Below are positions 30,208-38,174 of a stretch of DNA of 64,000 nt, one piece after another; position 1 is the first letter of the stretch; every line of letters begins with the position of its first letter. The DNA is taken from NCBI RefSeq assembly GCF_000022085.1, contig NC_011894.1:7053001-7117000 (forward strand). The letters run 5' to 3'. Position numbers and translations under genes: made by a program. The notes under the pieces were generated by a model. It did no database searches. It was not told where the DNA came from and saw only the letters and a program-made list of their open reading frames with translations. The DNA comes from Methylobacterium nodulans ORS 2060. GTDB lineage: Bacteria; Pseudomonadota; Alphaproteobacteria; Rhizobiales; Beijerinckiaceae.

Positions 30208-30642
30208 ATGGCGGCCACCGGGACCGAGGCCAAGATCCTCGACGCGCTGCTCGGCTACCTCGCCGGGCTCACCTTCGCGCCGCCCCTGCCCGTGGCGCAG
30301 CCGGGCGTCGCCTTCGCGCCCCAGACCGGCAAGGCGTATCTGGAGGCCTCGTTCTACCCGAACACCGCCGGCCTCGACGGGCTGCCGTTCGACAGCGATC
30401 GGACCCACGCCGGCCTGTTCGTGCTCACGGTGGTCTGGCCGACCGGCCAGGGCCTCCTCAAGCCCCTCGATGTCGCCGCCCAGGTCCGCCGGGCGTTTGC
30501 CGCCGGGACGCGCCTGTGGCGGGACGATCTCGTCGTCTGCGTCGATGAGGTGCCCCAGGTGGACGCTCCGGTCGATGAGGCGCCCTGGGTGCGCGTCGCG
30601 GTGACGGTCCGCTGGCGCGTCGGCGTTCCGGCCGACGCCTGA
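30208..30642 (+). CDS. Tail terminator-like protein (DUF4128-type)
   Basis: A 144-residue protein starting at the ATG at 30208. It has FAPQTGKAYLEASFYPNTA, THAGLFVLTVVWPTGQG and DVAAQVRRAFAAGTRL, the pattern of DUF4128/gpU-like proteins that cap the tail tube and set the join to the head. It lies directly before the tail tube gene, as expected. Confidence 0.8.
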   Translation: MAATGTEAKILDALLGYLAGLTFAPPLPVAQPGVAFAPQTGKAYLEASFYPNTAGLDGLPFDSDRTHAGLFVLTVVWPTGQGLLKPLDVAAQVRRAFAAGTRLWRDDLVVCVDEVPQVDAPVDEAPWVRVAVTVRWRVGVPADA

Positions 30643-30670
30643 TCCGAGTTCGGGCGCTCGCCCGTCCCCC

Positions 30671-30686
30671 GCCGCCTGCGGGCGGC
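30671..30686 (+). promoter_or_regulatory. Hairpin before the tail tube gene
   Basis: GCCGCC-TGCG-GGCGGC (6-bp stem, 4-nt loop), preceded by a smaller CGGGC-GCTC-GCCCG stem at 30651-30664 (5 bp closed). They occupy the 68-bp gap before the tube gene, whose ribosome site is AGGAGGG. No T-run; likely mRNA processing or stability. Confidence 0.4.
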
Positions 30687-30710
30687 CTCACCCCTGTCTA
30701 GGAGGGCATT

Positions 30711-31193
30711 ATGGCCGGGTTCACTCCCAGCAACGGCTCGAAGCTGTTCATCGGGCCGGCGATCGACATCGACACCATCGACGACACCGGGGCGGCGCTC
30801 ACCGCGCTCACCGGCTGGGTCGAGGTCAAGGGCGTCAAGGATCTCGGCGCGTTCGGCGACGAGTCGTCCGCGATCACCTCGAACCAGCTCGGCAACAACC
30901 GCACCCTGAAGATGAAGGGCACCCGCGACGGCGGCTCGCCCTCGATCGTCGTGGATCGCAAGGAAGGCGACCCCGGCCAGGAGGCGGCCATCGCCGCCGA
31001 GAAGACCAACTTCGATTACGGCTTTTACGTCGAGATCCCGAACAAGAAGACCGACGCCGGCAATAACGGCCGGCGGTATTTCGCCGGTCAGGTGATGTCG
31101 TGCCGCGAGACGGTCGGGGCCGCCAACAACCCGATCACCATGGCCATCAACATCGGCGTCAACACGGCGACCTTCAAAGTCGCGGCAACCTAA
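30711..31193 (+). CDS. Major tail tube protein
   Basis: A 160-residue tube protein: MAGFTPSNGSKLFIGPAIDI, LTGWVEVKGVKDLGAFGDES, RTLKMKGTRDGGSPSIVVDR, then ETVGAANNPITMAINIGVNT. The 'GW..V.GV.DLG.FGD' block and terminal beta-strands are diagnostic of siphovirus tube proteins of the lambda gpV/HK97 type. Strong AGGAGGG ribosome site. It is followed by the G/GT chaperones. Confidence 0.87.
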   Translation: MAGFTPSNGSKLFIGPAIDIDTIDDTGAALTALTGWVEVKGVKDLGAFGDESSAITSNQLGNNRTLKMKGTRDGGSPSIVVDRKEGDPGQEAAIAAEKTNFDYGFYVEIPNKKTDAGNNGRRYFAGQVMSCRETVGAANNPITMAINIGVNTATFKVAAT

Positions 31194-31207
31194 CGGAGAC
31201 CTGACGG

Positions 31208-31630
31208 ATGACTGAGACGCCCGACGAGACCGCGCCGGTCCTGCTCGACCTCGAAACCATCGATCTGGAGGCGGACGCGGAGCGCGGCGCCACCATGCCG
31301 GTCGTCAATCCCCGCACCGGAGCCCGGACCGGCGCCACGGTCACTCTGTTGGGCCAGGAGGCCGCCAGCTACCGCGCCAACCTGCGCAAGCTCCGCGACG
31401 CGGCGGCGGCCTATCCGGAGCGCGAGCCGACGGACGAGGACACCCGGATGCTCCTCGCCCGCGCCCGGCAGGCCGGCGCCGCCATCACCGGCTGGACCGG
31501 GATCGGCTACGGCAAGCAGGCGGTCGAGTTCTCGCGCGAGGCCGCGGTGGAGCTGTGCTTCAAGCGGCCCTGGCTGGCTGACCAGATCCTCGCCTTCATC
31601 ACCGCACCGGGAAACTTCGCGCGCGGCTGA
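31208..31630 (+). CDS. Tail assembly chaperone G
   Basis: A 140-residue zero-frame product. It begins with an acidic N-terminus and a beta section, then helices (ASYRANLRKLRDAAAAYPE, TRMLLARARQAGAAITGW, AVEFSREAAVELCFKRPWLAD). This is the lambda-G-like chaperone that binds the tape measure during tail assembly. Its last codons contain the slippery heptamer GGGAAAC, from which a G-T fusion can be made. Confidence 0.85.
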   Translation: MTETPDETAPVLLDLETIDLEADAERGATMPVVNPRTGARTGATVTLLGQEAASYRANLRKLRDAAAAYPEREPTDEDTRMLLARARQAGAAITGWTGIGYGKQAVEFSREAAVELCFKRPWLADQILAFITAPGNFARG

Positions 31631-32037
31631 GCGGGCGGCTCTGCGCCCAGGTCCGGCGCGTCACGCTCGAACAGGCCGCGACCGGCTCCCCCGATCCGTT
31701 TCTTGAGCGGGTCCCCCCGGAAGGCGCCTACCTGTGGGATGCCTTCTGGCAGATCGAACGCACGCGCCAGAGCCAGGGCGGCTTCGGCCCGGCGACGTTC
31801 ACCTACCAGGAGATCGAGGCGGCCAGCCGCCTCCTCGATTTCTCCCTGCGGCCCTGGGAGGTCCGCATCATCGTCGCCATGGATGCCGCCCGGCGCGCGG
31901 TCTACCCGGGCAGCCAGGCCGACGACGCGGACGAGCCCAAGATCACCCGCCGGGTGAGCGCCACCGACGCCGAGGGCGTCGAGCGCCTGTTCGACAGCTT
32001 CGGGCCGGTGATCGAGATCCCGCCCCCGCCGGCTTAG
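31208..32037 (+). CDS. Tail assembly chaperone GT (-1 frameshift fusion)
   Basis: Join of 31208-31615 with 31615-32037 through a -1 shift at GGGAAAC. This gives a 276-residue fusion: the first 136 residues of G and then a 140-residue T domain starting LRARLSGRLCAQVRRVTLEQ and including GAYLWDAFWQIERTRQSQGG and YQEIEAASRLLDFSLRPWEV, ending in a Pro-rich tail at TAG 32035-32037. The T frame has no start codon of its own near the beginning and otherwise would be an unexplained 400-bp gap, so frameshifting as in lambda G/GT is strongly indicated. Confidence 0.85.
31609..31615 (+). promoter_or_regulatory. -1 ribosomal frameshift site GGGAAAC
   Basis: The zero-frame codons are CCG GGA AAC, so the site is G_GGA_AAC, a canonical X_XXY_YYZ heptamer closely resembling the lambda GGGAAAG. 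A small stem GGGCG-N6-CGCCC lies at 31633-31648, 18 nt downstream, and the G stop codon is 13 nt after the heptamer. Confidence 0.85.
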
Positions 32038-32255
32038 GGCCACGCGGGCTTGCCGGTCTTCTTGTCGAAGCACTGGGTCTGCCGCGTCATGACCGGCCCG
32101 CGCGTCCCTCGGGTGCTGGCGCTCTCGCTCGCCTGCGCGGCCGCAAGGCCGATGTAGGTCGACGCCGCCCGGCACGCCTCAAAGGTCTCGAATTCCGCCG
32201 AACCGCTCGTCACCGCGCCGTTCTGCGCGACCATGATCCAGAAGAGCACCCACAT
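32034..32255 (-). CDS. Small exported protein, antisense between GT and tape measure
   Basis: A 73-residue minus-strand frame, MWVLFWIMVAQNGAVTSGSA..., with a short hydrophobic N-terminus like a signal peptide or anchor and two Cys (FEAC and TQCF) that could form a disulfide outside the cytoplasm. Its start at 32255 shares the CATG with the tape-measure start at 32254 on the other strand, and its stop overlaps the end of T. It fills an otherwise unused 216-bp gap. Composition is convincingly protein-like; a longer upstream extension exists but would lie inside the tape measure. Suggests a lysogenically expressed surface or envelope gene. Confidence 0.55.
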   Translation of the reverse strand: MWVLFWIMVAQNGAVTSGSAEFETFEACRAASTYIGLAAAQASESASTRGTRGPVMTRQTQCFDKKTGKPAWP

Positions 32256-35200
32256 GCCTGACGTCGCAGCCCTCGGCCTTGGGATCGACTCGCGCCCCGC
32301 GCGCGAGGCCGTCACCGCGCTCGGCGAGCTGACCGCCGCGGCCGGCGGGGCCGAGGCGTCGGTCGGCAAGCTGCTCGCGTCGGCGGATCGGGTCAACGCC
32401 GCGCTCGGTACCAGCGCCTCGGGGGCGCGGACGGCGGCCACCGCCCAGCGCGAACTCGGGGCGGCGGTCCAGACCACGGGCGTCAACCTCGACCAGTTCA
32501 TCGGCAAGGCCGGCGGGGTGGCGCGGGCGGCCAACGACACCACCGCGGCCCTCGCGCGTCAGGCGGCCGGCTGGCGGGCGCTCTCCGAGGCGGGCAAGGA
32601 CGCCATCCAGCAGTACGACCGCAACAGGCAGGCCATGGCGCAGCTGTCGAGCCTGTCGAGCACCGGAGCGGTCCCGCAGCGGCCGGCGGCGCCCGGCCAG
32701 CCGGCCGCGGTGCCCGGCCGGATCAACGCGAACCAAGCCCAGAACCTGTTCTACCAGGGCACCGACATCATCGCCTCGGCGGCGAGCGGGATGAGCCCGG
32801 TCACGATCGCGCTCCAGCAGGGCGGGCAGATCGCGCCGACCTTCATGGGACCGAACCGGCCGACCCTGAGCGGCATGGCCGCCCAGGTGACCGAGGCGAT
32901 CGGCGGCTTCGTGGGCCGGATCGGGATCGTCGGCGGGGCGCTCGGCGGCTTCACGCTGGCGATCGGCGCGGCGGCCGCGGCGGCGTGGTCCTACCGCGCC
33001 TCCCAGGACGCGCTGCGGCTCCAGCTCTCCGGCGCCGGCCGCGCCTCGGGCGCGACCCTGCAAGGCATCAACGACCTTGCCGCGGCGAACGCGGGCGCCG
33101 CCGGGTTCTCGCAGAGCGAGTACCGCGAGATGGCCGGCACCTTCGCGGCCACCGGCCGGATCGGGCAGGCGATATATGCCGACCTGATCAAGAGCGCGAA
33201 GGACTACGCCTACACCACCGGCCAGGACGTTCCCGACGCGATCAAGGATCTGGCGCAAGCCTTCGCCGACCCGGCCAAGGGCGCCGAGGCGCTTCAGGAA
33301 AAACTCGGGGGGCTCAACGATCGCACCCTGGAGTCGGTCCGGCGGTTGCAGGAGCAGGGCGACCGCCTGGGCGCGCAGCGCGCCCTGTTCTACGCCTACG
33401 CGATGCAGCTCGACAAGGTCTCGGAGCGGACCTCGGCCTGGGCGCAGGTCACGACCTGGGCCGGCAACCAGATCTCCGACCTCTGGGACAAGGTCGGCGG
33501 CGCGATCAACAAGGCCGTGACCGGCGGCACCCTGGAGCAGCAGCTCGCGACCGCGCAGGACCTCCTGCGGACCGCCGAGGCCAGCCGGGGCTCGATCGTC
33601 TCCGCCCTGATCGGCGGCTCGGACGAGACGATCGATAAGCTCACGAAGCTGGTCCAGGCGATCCAGCAGCAGATCAAGACCCGGGACGACCGCAACGCCC
33701 AGGCCACCGCCGCGGCGAACAGCCGGCAGGTGATGGGGATCGTGCGCGGTCTCGATCCGGAGGCCGCCCAGTTCGACAGCCTGAAGAGCAAGGTGGAGCT
33801 GCTGCGCAAGGCGATCGCCGACCCGGTGCAGTTCGGCCTCGATCGCAACCAGCTCGCCGAGGTGGCGAACGCCTTCGACCGGATCTCGGCCTCGGTTCGC
33901 AATACCACCTACGACATCCTGCGGTTCGGCTCCGAGGCCGGCGCTACGGCCTATCGGGCGGCCGAGCAGGCCAACAAGACGGTCGGGATGAACCCGGTCG
34001 AGAAGCAGCTGTCCGACCTCGAATTCAAGCGCCAGCAGGAGCTGAAAAAGTTCGACGGCGTTCCGACCCGCGAGGAACTGAATAAAGAGTATGAATCCCG
34101 CCTCAATGATCCCAACCTCGACGCCCGGGATCTCGCCAGTATTGTCGCGGAGCGCAACAAGCGGATGGAGCTGGTCGCCGCGCGCGAGACCGCGAACGCG
34201 GCGGCCGACAAGGAGCGCGATACCATCCTGAAGACGGCCGAGGAGGCGGCCAAGCGGTCGAGCAGCGCGACCACCGACCTGTTCATCAAGGCGATGATCG
34301 GGGCCGAGAGCGGCGGGGACCAGTTCGCCAAGAACCCGAATTCCTCGGCGAGCGGCATCGGCCAGTTCGTCCGCAAGACGTGGATCCCGCTGTTCCGGCA
34401 GACCTTCCCCGACCGCGCGCAGGGCATGAGCGACGAGGCCGTTTGGGGGCGGCGCTGGGACCGCGACGACCAGATGGCGCTGATCAAGGTCTACGCCGAG
34501 CAGAACCGCCGGAAGCTGGAGACCGCCCAGCTCGATACGAGCCTGCGCAACCAGTACCTGATGTGGTTCGCCGGCCCGAAGGGCGGTCTCGACCTGCTGC
34601 GCGCGGACCCGAACACGCCCGTCAGCGAGATCCTGAGCCCGGACGCGATTGCCGCGAACCGCAAGGTTCTCGCCGGAAAGACCGCCGGGCAGGTGCTCAA
34701 CTGGGCCGACGCCGCCATCAACCGGAAGCTGCCCGACGCCCAGGCGGCCGAGCGCCAGATCGCCGTCGACCGCTCGCGGATCACCACCACCGAGCAGACC
34801 AGCGAAGCGCTCGCCCGGCAGGACAAGATCCAGGAGCTGCTGAATTCCCGCCGCGAGGCCGGCACGGCGATCGGCCTCAAGTTCAAGACCGCCCAGGAGC
34901 TGCTGACCGCCAACGAGAAGGACCTGACCGACGCCGAGCGGGCGGAACGCGACACGATCCTGAGCCTCGCCGACGCGCACTCCAAGAACGTCGCGGCCAT
35001 GCAGCAGTCGAAGATCATGCAGGACGCCCTGTTCCAGGCCTCCCAGCTCGGACGCACCGACAGCGAGCAGCGGATCGCCTCCCGCCTGCGCGGCACCGGC
35101 CTCGGCATGGACAGCCCGGAGGCCGAGGTGATGCGCGTCACCGACGCCCTGGGCGAGGCCAAGGCGGTGGCCAAGGACGCCTTCAGCGGGCTGGCGAGCG

Positions 35201-35865
35201 ACCTGCGCCGCGGCGTCTCGGCGGCCGAGGCGCTCCAGAACGTGATGAACCGCATCATCGACAAGCTGGCGAACATGGCCATCGACAAGCTGGTCAGCGG
35301 CATGTTCAGCGGCATCAAAGTCGACGGCAGCGGCGGCCTCAGCTTCGGCGGCAGCGGGCTCGGCGGGATCTTCGGTAAGATCTTCGGCGGCGGCGGTGGC
35401 GCGAGCAGCGCGGCCGACTCGGTGATCACCGCGGCGGACGGCACCCTCTGGTTCGCCGAGGGCGGCTACACCGGGGCGGGCGGCAAGTACGACCCGGCCG
35501 GCATCGTCCACCGCGGCGAGTACGTGTTCGACGCCGCCACCGTCGCGAAGGTCGGGGTGGGCACGCTCGACGCCCTGCGGGGCCGCCTGCGCGGCTATGC
35601 GGAGGGCGGCTATGTCAGCCCGGCCGACTATCCGGTGCCGGCCGCGCCCGCGCCCGCGAACAGCAACCAGCCGGCCAACGGGCCGACCTTCATCGCCCAG
35701 ATCACCTCGCAGGCGACCGGCGATCCCCAGGCCGACCAGCGCGCGGCCAAGGCCAACGCCAAGGCGATGCGGGCGGAATACGAGAAGATGTGGATGGCGA
35801 TGGCCCAGCGCGAAATGCGGCCGGGCGGAGCCCTGCACGCCGCCGGGGCGCGCCGCGCCTCCTGA
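32254..35865 (+). CDS. Tail tape measure protein with lysozyme-like domain
   Basis: A 1203-residue tail-length ruler, start at the ATG at 32254 (MPDVAALGLGIDSRPAREAV, a typical tape-measure opening; 32233 is an upstream alternative without ribosome site). Residues ~215-250 are hydrophobic (IGIVGGALGGFTLAIGAAAA). Long helical stretches follow. Residues ~674-830 form a lytic transglycosylase/lysozyme-like domain: FIKAMIGAESGGDQFAKNPN with the likely catalytic Glu685, then SASGIGQFVRKTW and YLMWFAGPKGGLDLL, which would help cross peptidoglycan during infection. The C-terminus has Gly-rich GGSGLGGIFGKIFGGGGG and GGYTGAGGKYDPAGIVHRGE, standard for lambda-H-like proteins. Confidence 0.9.
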   Translation: MPDVAALGLGIDSRPAREAVTALGELTAAAGGAEASVGKLLASADRVNAALGTSASGARTAATAQRELGAAVQTTGVNLDQFIGKAGGVARAANDTTAALARQAAGWRALSEAGKDAIQQYDRNRQAMAQLSSLSSTGAVPQRPAAPGQPAAVPGRINANQAQNLFYQGTDIIASAASGMSPVTIALQQGGQIAPTFMGPNRPTLSGMAAQVTEAIGGFVGRIGIVGGALGGFTLAIGAAAAAAWSYRASQDALRLQLSGAGRASGATLQGINDLAAANAGAAGFSQSEYREMAGTFAATGRIGQAIYADLIKSAKDYAYTTGQDVPDAIKDLAQAFADPAKGAEALQEKLGGLNDRTLESVRRLQEQGDRLGAQRALFYAYAMQLDKVSERTSAWAQVTTWAGNQISDLWDKVGGAINKAVTGGTLEQQLATAQDLLRTAEASRGSIVSALIGGSDETIDKLTKLVQAIQQQIKTRDDRNAQATAAANSRQVMGIVRGLDPEAAQFDSLKSKVELLRKAIADPVQFGLDRNQLAEVANAFDRISASVRNTTYDILRFGSEAGATAYRAAEQANKTVGMNPVEKQLSDLEFKRQQELKKFDGVPTREELNKEYESRLNDPNLDARDLASIVAERNKRMELVAARETANAAADKERDTILKTAEEAAKRSSSATTDLFIKAMIGAESGGDQFAKNPNSSASGIGQFVRKTWIPLFRQTFPDRAQGMSDEAVWGRRWDRDDQMALIKVYAEQNRRKLETAQLDTSLRNQYLMWFAGPKGGLDLLRADPNTPVSEILSPDAIAANRKVLAGKTAGQVLNWADAAINRKLPDAQAAERQIAVDRSRITTTEQTSEALARQDKIQELLNSRREAGTAIGLKFKTAQELLTANEKDLTDAERAERDTILSLADAHSKNVAAMQQSKIMQDALFQASQLGRTDSEQRIASRLRGTGLGMDSPEAEVMRVTDALGEAKAVAKDAFSGLASDLRRGVSAAEALQNVMNRIIDKLANMAIDKLVSGMFSGIKVDGSGGLSFGGSGLGGIFGKIFGGGGGASSAADSVITAADGTLWFAEGGYTGAGGKYDPAGIVHRGEYVFDAATVAKVGVGTLDALRGRLRGYAEGGYVSPADYPVPAAPAPANSNQPANGPTFIAQITSQATGDPQADQRAAKANAKAMRAEYEKMWMAMAQREMRPGGALHAAGARRAS

Positions 35866-35885
35866 TCCCCGCACGAGGAATCCCC

Positions 35886-36260
35886 ATGAACCGTCGCTCG
35901 CTGCTGGCGATGCTCGGGCTCGCGCCCGTGGCCGCCCCCGTCGCCCTGGCCGCCAAGCAGGCGGTCCACGAGACCACGCTGATCAGCTCCGCGGCCCACA
36001 TCGAGAACCTGATGGTCGGCGGGTACGCCGGCGGCCTCTCGGACACCGTCATCGACGGCACCCGGATCAGCTGCAGCTCGATCCGAGCCGACCGGATCAC
36101 CTGCGGCTCGCTCCCTGACGAAGACTTCATCGCCGGGGCGGTCCGCGCCGGCCGGATCCCCTGCGGCTCGATCACCCCCGGCCGCCTCTTCGAGACCCGC
36201 ATTGACCCCTTCTGCACCGATCAGGACCGCCTGATTGGCGCGCTCAGCTTCGGCGCCTGA
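35886..36260 (+). CDS. Small protein with Tat-like signal and gpJ-like repeats
   Basis: A 124-residue protein. The N-terminus MNRRSLLAMLGLAPVAAPVALAA has a twin-arginine motif followed by a hydrophobic stretch and an Ala-rich cleavage-like site, so Tat-dependent export is predicted. The body contains short repeats with Cys (GTRISCSSIRADRITCGSL, AGRIPCGSITPGRL) that resemble the TRI-ITA units of the fibre stalk in the J protein. An exported relative of a tail fibre segment between tape measure and M is unusual. It has AGGAA before the ATG. No family recognised. Confidence 0.65.
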   Translation: MNRRSLLAMLGLAPVAAPVALAAKQAVHETTLISSAAHIENLMVGGYAGGLSDTVIDGTRISCSSIRADRITCGSLPDEDFIAGAVRAGRIPCGSITPGRLFETRIDPFCTDQDRLIGALSFGA

Positions 36261-36310
36261 CGCCGCCCCGCGCGGTCCGGGGATCCCGACCGCTCACACG
36301 AGGAGCCAGC

Positions 36311-36655
36311 ATGGCCAGAACCCCTCAGAAACCGCCAATCGACCGCACCGCCCCGGATGCCCAGGTCACCCCGCCCCCGCTGCCGCCCCAGCCGGCGCCG
36401 CAGGACGCTCCGCAGGCCTCCGGCGACATGCCGATGCCGACGGTCGAGAACAACCCGCCCTGCCTGTTCAAGCCGGGCGCCGGCATCGGCACGGCCGACG
36501 TCCTTGAGATCACGCTCATGTACCTGCTCCAGCTCACCGGCAGCCCGGTGCAGGTCGAGCGGGGCGCCCTGCGGGCCATCGCGATGCAGCCGGAGCGCGT
36601 CGAGCAGCTCAGCGACAGCGCCCGCCGCTTCATGACCCCGCTGGGGCAGCACTAG
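36311..36655 (+). CDS. Hypothetical tail-region protein, 114 aa
   Basis: The first 50 residues are Pro/Gln-rich and probably disordered (PPLPPQPAPQ); the rest looks folded: GIGTADVLEITLMYLLQLTG then QVERGALRAIAMQPERVEQL. An ACGAGGAG ribosome site precedes the ATG at 36311. No domain recognised. The order (tape measure, three small genes, M) suggests a minor tail component or assembly factor. Confidence 0.6.
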   Translation: MARTPQKPPIDRTAPDAQVTPPPLPPQPAPQDAPQASGDMPMPTVENNPPCLFKPGAGIGTADVLEITLMYLLQLTGSPVQVERGALRAIAMQPERVEQLSDSARRFMTPLGQH

Positions 36656-36665
36656 GAGCCGATCG

Positions 36666-37070
36666 ATGGCAACCCAGACCCTCACCCTCGACCTCAATGC
36701 CAACACGATCGCCCGCGGCACGCCCGTGGCGATCTTCCAGCGCGGCTTCGACGCCTTCACGATGCGCGGCCCGGTCACGATCCAGGGCAAGGACGGCACC
36801 TCCGCCCAGGGCGTGATCGTCTCCTCCGAGGTCGGGCGCCTCTACAACCTCTGCCAGCGCTTCATCGGGCAGAACGTGTTCGCCGCCCCCGCGGCCGCCG
36901 CGACGCCCGGCTACTACGCCCCGGAGGTGGCGCTGTTCGACGCGCTGGAGGCCGCCTACGGCCGCGAGGCGCTGCACCCGCTGGAGCCCTACACGGTGCT
37001 CCTCGTGAGCGTCCCGCCGACGACGGTGACGGCGCCGATGATGTACCCCAGCCCGACGCCGACCGCGTAA
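36666..37070 (+). CDS. Hypothetical tail-region protein, 134 aa
   Basis: MATQTLTLDLNANTIARGTPVAIF..., beta-rich in the first 60 residues, then a helical segment around GRLYNLCQRFIGQNVFAAP and a Pro/Thr-rich tail. Contained between two tail genes with 10-nt gaps. Not recognised; may be a structural decoration or assembly protein. Confidence 0.55.
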   Translation: MATQTLTLDLNANTIARGTPVAIFQRGFDAFTMRGPVTIQGKDGTSAQGVIVSSEVGRLYNLCQRFIGQNVFAAPAAAATPGYYAPEVALFDALEAAYGREALHPLEPYTVLLVSVPPTTVTAPMMYPSPTPTA

Positions 37071-37080
37071 GGGGCCGCCG

Positions 37081-37446
37081 GTGGCCTACCCGACCTTCCC
37101 GACCCTCGGGATCGCGCCTTACGGGCCGGTCACCATCGGCTCGTCCAAGGAGGCGAAGGCGGCGGTGCTCACCGCCACCTTCGGCGACCGCTACAGCCAG
37201 CGCACGGGCGACGGCATCAACCCGCTGACGCGCGACTTCGGCTATCGCTCGATCCCGCTCGCCGCGGACCAGATCCGGCAGCTCGAAGATTTTTTGGTCA
37301 GCCGCAAGGGCTACCTGCCCTTCCTGTTCCAGGTCCCCTTCGAGCCGGCGCCGCGCCAGTTCATCTGCGACAGCTGGACGACCGACTACGGGGATCCGCT
37401 GCGCAGCACCCTGATGGCGATGTTCAAGGAGAATTTTGACCCATGA
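37081..37446 (+). CDS. Minor tail protein M-like
   Basis: A 121-residue lambda gpM homologue starting with GTG at 37081. Diagnostic features are the KAAVLTATFGDRYSQRTGDG segment, QIRQLEDFLVSRKGYLPFLF and the FxVPFEPxPRQFIC ending. It makes part of the tail-tip complex. The stop overlaps the L gene start by 4 nt. Confidence 0.85.
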   Translation: MAYPTFPTLGIAPYGPVTIGSSKEAKAAVLTATFGDRYSQRTGDGINPLTRDFGYRSIPLAADQIRQLEDFLVSRKGYLPFLFQVPFEPAPRQFICDSWTTDYGDPLRSTLMAMFKENFDP

Positions 37447-38174
37447 CCTCGCCCAACGCCGCGATCCTGCGCGCGGGCCAGAGCCTCACGCCGGGCGATC
37501 TCGTCGCGCTGTTCATCATCGACCTGTCGCCGCTGCGGGTGAACCAGCAGTTCGCCTTCACGTCCGAGGCAGACCGGGCGCGCGGCCCGCTGAAATTCCG
37601 CGGCATCACCTACACCCCCCTCGACGTGAAGGCCGAGGGCTTCGAGCTGACCGGCCAGGGCGCCATGCCCCAGCCGAAGATCTCGGTCTCGAACGCGACC
37701 CGGCTGATGTCGAGCGCGACGCTGCTCTACCAAGACCTGATCGGCGCCAAGCTGATCCGCACGCGCACCTACGCGCAGTTTCTCGATGACGGCGAAACGC
37801 CCGACCCCGAGGCGGCCTACACCCAGGACATTTATCGGTTCGAGCAGAAGACCGAGCACTCGAAGCATCAGATCGTCTGGAACCTCGCGGCCGACATGGA
37901 TCAGGAGGGCCGCGAGCTGCCCGGTCGGTTGGTCATCCGCGACATCTGCCTGTGGCCGTACCGCCGCTGGGATGAAGACGCCCAGGCGTTCGACTACAGC
38001 CACGTGAAGTGCCCCTACAACGGGGCCCAGTGCTACGACCGCTTTGGCAACCCGACCACGCCCGACAAGGACGAGCCGAGCCGGCACGTCGCCACCTGCT
38101 GCAAGGTCCGCTTCGGCGCCGACGCGCAGCTGCCCTTCGGAGGATTCCCGGGTGTCGCCAGGGTACGGGTCTAA
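37443..38174 (+). CDS. Minor tail protein L-like (Fe-S cysteine set)
   Basis: A 243-residue lambda gpL homologue of the tail tip. The C-terminal domain carries Cys residues in DICLW, KCPYNGAQCYD and ATCCKVRFG, corresponding to the iron-sulfur ligands described for lambda gpL. The N-terminal domain reads LVALFIIDLSPLRVNQQFAF and KFRGITYTPLDVKAEGFELT. The 3' end overlaps the K-like gene by 23 nt. Confidence 0.87.
   Translation: MTSPNAAILRAGQSLTPGDLVALFIIDLSPLRVNQQFAFTSEADRARGPLKFRGITYTPLDVKAEGFELTGQGAMPQPKISVSNATRLMSSATLLYQDLIGAKLIRTRTYAQFLDDGETPDPEAAYTQDIYRFEQKTEHSKHQIVWNLAADMDQEGRELPGRLVIRDICLWPYRRWDEDAQAFDYSHVKCPYNGAQCYDRFGNPTTPDKDEPSRHVATCCKVRFGADAQLPFGGFPGVARVRV

Noticed and set aside
32179..35874. 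A 1231-codon minus-strand open frame opposite the tape measure gene
   Set aside because: High GC at third positions leaves the complementary strand open; the frame has Arg/Gly/Leu-rich composition and no start site, and the plus-strand tape measure is certain.
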